Shown: piece after piece, positions 7,094 through 11,758 of the stretch
How positions within the stretch are numbered: the first letter of the stretch is position 1
How the letters are laid out: each line of letters starts with the position of its first letter
NCBI GenBank assembly: GCA_041619315.1
Contig: JBFKEC010000086.1
Coordinates: 1-11,758 of the forward strand
Source: Oceanococcus sp041619315
GTDB taxonomy: Bacteria; Pseudomonadota; Gammaproteobacteria; Nevskiales; Oceanococcaceae
Reading direction: 5' to 3'
Length of the DNA: 11,758 nt
Made by a program: the position numbers and the translations under genes
The notes under the pieces: model-generated
What the model was told of the DNA's origin: nothing
The model's input: only the letters and a program-made list of their open reading frames with translations
Databases searched by the model: none

Positions 7094-7141
7094 CCTGTTT
7101 AGCGCCAGGCTGATGAGCTTCAAGCGCTCGACGGCTACCCG

Positions 7142-7612
7142 TCAGTTGCGAATGGCACGCAGCATCCAGGCGGTTTTTTCGTGGATACGCATGCGGTCAG
7201 AAACCAGCGCGGCAGTGGATTCATCATCGGCACCCTGCGCCGCCTTGAGCACGTCACGCGAGGTCTTGACCACTTGCTCGTGTCCCTTGGTCAGCAGGTC
7301 AACCATTTCACCCGCTTCAGGCACGCCCTCGACTTCCTTGATGGAACTCAACTGAGCAAAGGCCTGATAGGTGCCAGGCGCGGCAACACCCAGCGTGCGG
7401 ATGCGTTCTGCGATGTCATCCACAGCGGTCGCCAGTTCGGTGTAATGCTCCTCGAACATCAGGTGCAATTCGCGAAACTGCGGGCCGGTTACGTTCCAGT
7501 GGAAATTGTGCGTCTGCAGATACAGCGTGTAGGAATCAGCGAGCAGGCGTTTAAGCCCGTCAGCAATGGTCTGGCGATCCTGCTGATTAATACCAATATC
7601 AATGTCAGACAT
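7142..7612 (-). CDS. dps: Dps ferritin-like DNA-protection/iron-storage protein
   Basis: A 156-residue, four-helix ferritin-like protein of normal Dps length. The ferroxidase-site residues expected at the two-fold subunit interface are visible: H38 (in HNFHWNVTG), H50 and E54 (in LHLMFEEHY), D65 and E69 (in AVDDIAERI). Dps dodecamers oxidise Fe2+ with hydrogen peroxide, store the mineral and protect DNA in stress and stationary phase. The short N-terminus has no obvious Lys-rich tail of the type that mediates DNA binding in Escherichia coli Dps, so direct DNA condensation is less certain. A clear Shine-Dalgarno (TAAGGA, 6 nt before the ATG) fixes the start. The gene starts 58 bp after the desaturase stop and ends at a strong terminator. 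No clear OxyR or Fur site is seen in the short upstream gap, so regulation is unknown. Confidence 0.95.
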   Translation of the reverse strand: MSDIDIGINQQDRQTIADGLKRLLADSYTLYLQTHNFHWNVTGPQFRELHLMFEEHYTELATAVDDIAERIRTLGVAAPGTYQAFAQLSSIKEVEGVPEAGEMVDLLTKGHEQVVKTSRDVLKAAQGADDESTAALVSDRMRIHEKTAWMLRAIRN

Positions 7613-7670
7613 GTAGCGTCCTTAGGTTGTGCGTGAATGCACGTATAGCGTGAGGGCATTGCTGCAATTT

Positions 7671-8633
7671 TCAAGCGTGGTCCGGCCCGGCGCTGGCTAT
7701 TTTCATGACATCCCAGTAGCTCGGAGGGGCACTGCTGTAGCCCCGCTCGCGCAACATGCGATGCACCTTGGGCAGGCGAAAATATGGCACCGACGCCATC
7801 AGATGATGTTCACGATGGAAATTGACGTTGAGCGGCGCCACGCACAAACGCGCCAGCCAGCCGGCACGAGTCGTGCGGGTGTTGTCGAACATATTTGTGC
7901 CGCCCGGCATGCAGGCATGCTCGGCGAGCGAACGAATGCGCAGAAACAGGCTGAAACTGGTCACATAGGCCAGCACCCAAGCCAGATAAGCCCAGGCCGC
8001 CCCGGCCCACCACAGCACCGCCAACAACGCCAGATTACTGAGCAACATCGGACCCAGATTGCGCAGGCCGTTGATCAGGTACACGCGCGGGCCACGCTGC
8101 GCGGCGGGGCGCCAGATCACATCCCCCGCCACGGTGTACTGCATCGCCCCGATATCCATCAAAAACAGCCCAAGCATGCGTTTGAGTCCGGTCACACCCA
8201 GCGCATCGCGCACCAATTTTCGCCGCATGCTGGCCGAGCTTGCCGGGTACATATCAACCAGGGTCAGGTCCGGGTCCTTGTCACTGCCGGTATGCGCATG
8301 GTGCCTCATGTGATGGGCGCGATAGCGTTCTACGTCCAGCCATACCGGCCGCGCGCACAGCCAATCCACCACATACTGGTTCAGCCAGCGCTGGCGAAAC
8401 AGCGAACGGTGTGCCGCTTCGTGAGTCATGATGGCGCAGCACAGTTGCTGCCCTCCCAGCAGCGTCACGACCAGCAACCAGGTCAACGGGTGTGGCCAAT
8501 GTATGAGCGCAGCGAAGTACACGCCACTCAGGCCCCAGTTACGCAACAGAGCGAAAACGCCCGCGGCATTGCTTCTGCGAGTCAGCTGCTCAATTTCCTG
8601 TGGACTGAAAACATCCTTGATTTTCACGTTCAT
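7671..8633 (-). CDS. Membrane-bound fatty acid desaturase (di-iron, histidine-box family)
   Basis: A 320-residue integral membrane protein with hydrophobic segments near 35-66, 185-230 and smaller ones. Histidine boxes are HEAAH (71-75), HHMRHH (107-112) and NFHREHH (271-277), with an extra conserved His in AEHA (239). These would ligate a di-iron centre that inserts a double bond in, or hydroxylates, an acyl chain using oxygen and an electron donor. Substrate and position cannot be predicted; hydroxylases and ketolases share the fold. The start ATG has GGAG about 7 nt upstream. It begins only 21 bp after the acyl-CoA dehydrogenase stop, so it is likely the last gene of the lipid operon. No fused cytochrome b5 or ferredoxin domain is present, so the electron donor must be encoded elsewhere. 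Confidence 0.92.
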   Translation of the reverse strand: MNVKIKDVFSPQEIEQLTRRSNAAGVFALLRNWGLSGVYFAALIHWPHPLTWLLVVTLLGGQQLCCAIMTHEAAHRSLFRQRWLNQYVVDWLCARPVWLDVERYRAHHMRHHAHTGSDKDPDLTLVDMYPASSASMRRKLVRDALGVTGLKRMLGLFLMDIGAMQYTVAGDVIWRPAAQRGPRVYLINGLRNLGPMLLSNLALLAVLWWAGAAWAYLAWVLAYVTSFSLFLRIRSLAEHACMPGGTNMFDNTRTTRAGWLARLCVAPLNVNFHREHHLMASVPYFRLPKVHRMLRERGYSSAPPSYWDVMKIASAGPDHA

Positions 8634-8654
8634 TGATCACTCCTTCGGTTGCGC

Positions 8655-10364
8655 TCAGGCCGCATTCACGCGCGCCAGTGGCAGCGTGCACGGTGCTGCC
8701 GGATCGGCCCGCTCGAGAATCACGCGGGTATCGGTGCCTGGCGGCAGGACGCCGAAGTTGTGATGGCCCTGACTGGCCAGACGCGAGGCGCAAAACGCTT
8801 CACTGACCGCGCTGGGCGCATGCTGAACCAGCAATGACGCCTGAAATGCCAGGGCCATGCGATCAACCAGCGCACGGGCTCCAAACTGCAGATTGAAGTC
8901 ATCGGCCGGATCGAGGCTGGCAATCCGGGCTTTCAGCCCATCCAGATAGCTATCCAGAAGGGTGTTGCCTCCACGCGCCAGCTCACATTCGGCAACAAAG
9001 CTGTGCACCACGGCCGGGCTTTTGCCCATGACACGCAACACGTCCAGGCATTGCACATTGCCGCTGCCCTCCCAGATCGGGTTGATCACCGCTTCGCGAT
9101 ACAAACGCGGAAAAATTGAATTTTCCATTACGCCGCTGCCGCCAATGCATTCCATGATTTCGTAGCTGTGATTGGGTGCACGCTTGCAGTTCCAGTATTT
9201 GCCCACGGCCGTGGCCAGACGGGCCAAATGGGCCTCGTGCTGGTCGTTGGCGCGACCGTCCTGCGCCCGCGCCATACGCATCGCAAATGCGATGGCGCCT
9301 TCATATTCCAGCGCCAGATCAGCCAGCACATTGCGCATCAGAGGCTGATCGATCAGGTGCTTGCCGAACACCGCGCGTTCACGGCAATGATGAATGGCGT
9401 TGGCCAGGCCGGCGCGCATCAGTCCGGCGGAGGCCCCCATGCAGTCAAAGCGGGTCATGCTGACCATCTCGATGATGGTCGCCACACCCCGCCCTTCCTC
9501 ACCAATCAGCCAACCACCGGCACCGCGCAATTCCACTTCACTCGAGGCATTCGAGCGATTGCCCATCTTGTCCTTGAGTCGAATCAGGTTGAGCGCGTTC
9601 TTCTCGCCATCCGGCAGCCAGCGCGGGACCAGGAAGCAAGACAAGCCGGCCTGAGTGTTGGCCAGGACCAAAAAGGCATCGCACATCGGCGCGGACAAAA
9701 ACCATTTGTGACCGACCAGGGCATACATCTGGCCAGACCCACTGCGCGCGACCGGCCTGGCCGTGGTCGAGTTGCTGCGCACATCCGAACCGCCCTGCTT
9801 TTCGGTCATGCCCATTCCTATGGTCAGGGCGCCTTTCTGATCCGCCGGCAGACTGCGCGGGTCATATTCGCGGGCCAGCACCTTGGGCACCCAGATCTCG
9901 GCCACGTCAGGCTGCTGGCGCAGGCTGGGGATACTGGCAAAAGTCATGGTCACGGGACAGCCGTGTCCGGCTTCAACCTGCGAGTGCATGAAGTACTTGG
10001 CCCCACGCACCACATGGGCCCCGGCTTTGGGGTCGCGCCACGGCGCACTGTGCAGGCCGTTTTCAAACGCACTCTGCATAAGCTTGTGATACGCCGGGTG
10101 ATAGCGCACCTCATCAATGCGCCGCCCGAAGCGGTCATGGGTTTCCAACTCCGGGGTGTAGCGGTTGGCGGCAAAACCCAACTCAAGGTATTCGGCACGG
10201 CCAATGTGGTCACCGAAATCGGCAATCTCCCCCGCTCCCCAGGCCCCGCCTTCGCGGACCACCGCTTCAACCAGTGGCGTGTCGCTGGTGAACAGGTTGT
10301 AGTCAGCCAACTCACACGACACATTCTCAACGCTATGGGTTTCCCCCAGATTGACCTGATTCAT
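8655..10364 (-). CDS. aidB: AidB-like acyl-CoA dehydrogenase
   Basis: A 569-residue FAD-dependent acyl-CoA dehydrogenase of the AidB branch, longer than ordinary family members because of its extra C-terminal domain. Conserved blocks resemble Escherichia coli AidB from memory: GMGMTEKQGGSDVRSN (183-198, FAD region), LKDKMGNRSNASSEVE (263-278), MTRFDC (303-308) and IWEGSGNVQCLDVLRV (430-445), with E432 at the expected catalytic-base position. AidB binds DNA and is linked to alkylation damage, with weak isovaleryl-CoA dehydrogenase activity; many homologues are simply annotated as catabolic enzymes. Here the crotonase and desaturase neighbours favour acyl-CoA metabolism. I chose Met at 10364 because AGGA lies 9 nt upstream; an alternative ATG at 10397 adds 11 residues and overlaps the crotonase stop as ATGA. 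Confidence 0.93.
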   Translation of the reverse strand: MNQVNLGETHSVENVSCELADYNLFTSDTPLVEAVVREGGAWGAGEIADFGDHIGRAEYLELGFAANRYTPELETHDRFGRRIDEVRYHPAYHKLMQSAFENGLHSAPWRDPKAGAHVVRGAKYFMHSQVEAGHGCPVTMTFASIPSLRQQPDVAEIWVPKVLAREYDPRSLPADQKGALTIGMGMTEKQGGSDVRSNSTTARPVARSGSGQMYALVGHKWFLSAPMCDAFLVLANTQAGLSCFLVPRWLPDGEKNALNLIRLKDKMGNRSNASSEVELRGAGGWLIGEEGRGVATIIEMVSMTRFDCMGASAGLMRAGLANAIHHCRERAVFGKHLIDQPLMRNVLADLALEYEGAIAFAMRMARAQDGRANDQHEAHLARLATAVGKYWNCKRAPNHSYEIMECIGGSGVMENSIFPRLYREAVINPIWEGSGNVQCLDVLRVMGKSPAVVHSFVAECELARGGNTLLDSYLDGLKARIASLDPADDFNLQFGARALVDRMALAFQASLLVQHAPSAVSEAFCASRLASQGHHNFGVLPPGTDTRVILERADPAAPCTLPLARVNAA

Positions 10365-10393
10365 ACTCTGATTTCCTGCTTGTGTGGTGTTGT

Positions 10394-11320
10394 TCATCGC
10401 GCGCGAAACCCATCCAGCCCGAAATCGCCAAAAGGTTCGTCACGCTGCCGAACCGCCTCCTTGAAGCCCTCACGCATCGCGGTCTGCTGAAAGGCAAAGC
10501 CTTCCTGGGTGTGCCGGGTCATGCCGTCAAACACAGTGCCGAGGATTTGCGTGGTGTGCAGCCCCTGCTGAGAAACCGATTGATTGAGCAACAACTTCAT
10601 CATCATCAGTTGATTGACCGGCATGCGTGCGATCCGCTCCAGCAAGGCTTCAAATCGCTGATCCAGTTCCTCAAGCGGTGCCGACTCGATCGCCAGCCCC
10701 CACTCCTGAGCTTGTTTGCCGTTCAGGCAGTCACCGGTAAAAAGAAGCCGCTTGGCCTTTTCCAGGCCAATGCGGTGGAACCAGATCGAAGTTGTCGGCG
10801 AGCCCCAGACCCGCGCCGGTGGATAGCCAATCTTTGCGTCCTCGGCAATGACCAGCAGATCGGAACACAGAGCCATGTCAGTCCCACCGGCAACACAGAA
10901 ACCGTGGACTTTGCACACCACCGGCTTGTCCGAATGAAACAGGCTCATGAAGCCTTTTACATTGCGACTCATCATGGCGTAGTCAACCATCGGGTCCCAG
11001 GTCGAATCCGGCTTGTGATTGTCCATCTGTACACGCGGATCCAGTGGTGAGCCGGGCGGGCGCTGCGCATCGTCCTCACCGATATTCAGACCCTCGGCGC
11101 TTTCGACCAGATCGTAACCACCACAAAAACCAGAGCCGTTGCCCGACAGCGCGATGACATGCACAGCCGGATCCAGATTGGCGCGCTCGACGCAGGCAGC
11201 CAGTTCCTGGGGCATCTGTGTGGTGATCCCGTTGCCGCGTTCGGGGCGATTTAGGGTGATGCGCGCGATGCGCCCGTCACACTGGTAGGTCATCGTGCTC
11301 AAGTGCTCGCTCATGCTCAT
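10394..11320 (-). CDS. Crotonase-fold (enoyl-CoA hydratase/isomerase family) protein with atypical active-site residues
   Basis: A 308-residue crotonase with a family insertion around 75-125. Oxyanion-hole segments are GSGFCGGYDL (62-71) and VHGFCVAGGTDMALCSDL (138-155). At the position of crotonase Glu144 there is Asp148. The second catalytic glutamate (Glu164 in crotonase) has no equivalent in IGYPPARVWG (164-173). It may therefore not be a standard hydratase; isomerase, thioesterase or another CoA chemistry is possible. The stop overlaps the alternative aidB start as ATGA, and the first ATG overlaps the upstream crotonase stop as ATGA, so the operon is tight. GAGG lies 1 nt before Met1 but 7 nt before Met3, so translation may start at 11314 instead. 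Confidence 0.92.
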   Translation of the reverse strand: MSMSEHLSTMTYQCDGRIARITLNRPERGNGITTQMPQELAACVERANLDPAVHVIALSGNGSGFCGGYDLVESAEGLNIGEDDAQRPPGSPLDPRVQMDNHKPDSTWDPMVDYAMMSRNVKGFMSLFHSDKPVVCKVHGFCVAGGTDMALCSDLLVIAEDAKIGYPPARVWGSPTTSIWFHRIGLEKAKRLLFTGDCLNGKQAQEWGLAIESAPLEELDQRFEALLERIARMPVNQLMMMKLLLNQSVSQQGLHTTQILGTVFDGMTRHTQEGFAFQQTAMREGFKEAVRQRDEPFGDFGLDGFRAR

Positions 11321-11758
11321 GCCTCAAAATCTCCGTGCCGTCCCACGCCTGCAGCAAACTCGCTTGCACCGGCAACTGTTTCGCCGCTGCCTAGCGCTTT
11401 ACGTCCATGGCGCAATTCATTGCTTAGCGCTGCGCCCTCATCCATGCCCCATTGCTGCAAGGCACTGAGCCGATCTCCACGCATACAGTTCTGAGGAAAA
11501 GCGGCCAGCTGTGCAGCCAGCTCCAGGGCCGCGCCCAGGGCCTGCCCTTGGTCAACCAGCCGATTCACCAGTCCCATGCGTGCTGCTTCGTCCGCGCCAA
11601 CCGGCCGACCAGTCAAGATCATGTCCATGGCGTGACTCATGCCAATGAGTCGCGGCAAACGGACTGTCCCGCCATCAATCAAGGGCACGCCAAAGCGCCG
11701 ACAGAACACCCCGAACACCGCACTTTCGTCGGCCACACGCAGATCGCACCAGGCGGCC
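11317..11758 (-). CDS. Second crotonase-family protein, C-terminal part (cut by right edge)
   Basis: The frame is open to the right edge; about 146 C-terminal residues are visible. They begin AAWCDLRVADESAVFG, which matches the segment after the second oxyanion-hole helix in enoyl-CoA hydratases. FCRRFGVPLIDGGTVRLPRL follows, with the usual Arg/Gly-rich loop, then MILTGRPVGADEA and GLVNRLV, typical of PaaF/EchA-type enzymes. The position after FGVP normally carries the second catalytic Glu in true hydratases; here it is LIDGG. The first oxyanion-hole half lies outside the window. Its stop overlaps the start of the next crotonase as ATGA. An internal GTG at 11736 could be mistaken for a start, but homology continues upstream to the edge, so the gene is truncated only by the window. 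Confidence 0.92.
   Translation of the reverse strand, partial: AAWCDLRVADESAVFGVFCRRFGVPLIDGGTVRLPRLIGMSHAMDMILTGRPVGADEAARMGLVNRLVDQGQALGAALELAAQLAAFPQNCMRGDRLSALQQWGMDEGAALSNELRHGRKALGSGETVAGASEFAAGVGRHGDFEA

Noticed and set aside
7629..8636. 335-codon plus-strand open frame
   Set aside because: It is exactly antisense to the desaturase, whose histidine boxes are unmistakable; the translated product is His/Gln/Arg-rich with no family resemblance and is a GC-driven shadow.
9168..10490. 440-codon plus-strand open frame
   Set aside because: Antisense to the AidB-like gene and crossing into the next crotonase; no recognisable product.

Overview
The window looks like chromosomal DNA of a GC-rich, aerobic Gram-negative bacterium, most likely a gammaproteobacterium. 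The reasons are a TonB-dependent outer-membrane receptor, a Fur-type operator, a HugZ-type haem protein, an AidB-type acyl-CoA dehydrogenase and a Tat-exported PhoD. No rRNA, tRNA, insertion sequence or CRISPR array is visible, and genus cannot be given from the sequence alone.

Layout. (1) Positions 1-1439, minus strand: an iron/haem module, hugZ followed by a TonB-dependent receptor that runs off the left edge. The two genes overlap by one base, and a Fur-box-like operator lies about 40 bp upstream of hugZ. (2) Positions 1733-4776, plus strand: a 722-residue, mostly helical orphan protein, then a classical short-chain dehydrogenase. (3) Positions 4777-5229: a non-coding convergent region with a 12-bp perfect hairpin, an AT-rich island (about 30% GC at its core) and a cluster of DnaA-box-like nonamers. 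(4) Positions 5230-7612, minus strand: phoD and dps, each apparently its own unit, with a strong intrinsic terminator behind dps. (5) Positions 7671-11758, minus strand: a tightly packed lipid-metabolism operon in transcription order crotonase (cut by the right edge), second crotonase, AidB-like acyl-CoA dehydrogenase, membrane fatty-acid desaturase. Its junctions overlap by a few bases or are separated by at most about 30 bases.

How the genes fit together. The left module probably imports haem under iron limitation and breaks it down in the cytoplasm. The right operon combines acyl-CoA oxidation or modification enzymes with a desaturase, so it probably processes a particular acyl chain or remodels membrane lipids. 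Dps handles iron and peroxide stress, and PhoD scavenges phosphate from esters outside the cytoplasm.

The least ordinary items are two. The first is the 722-aa protein, which resembles, from memory of the family, the long helical insertion of large DUF4011/DUF3320-type SF1 helicases but lacks any ATPase motif. The second is the DnaA-box and AT-rich region between convergent genes.
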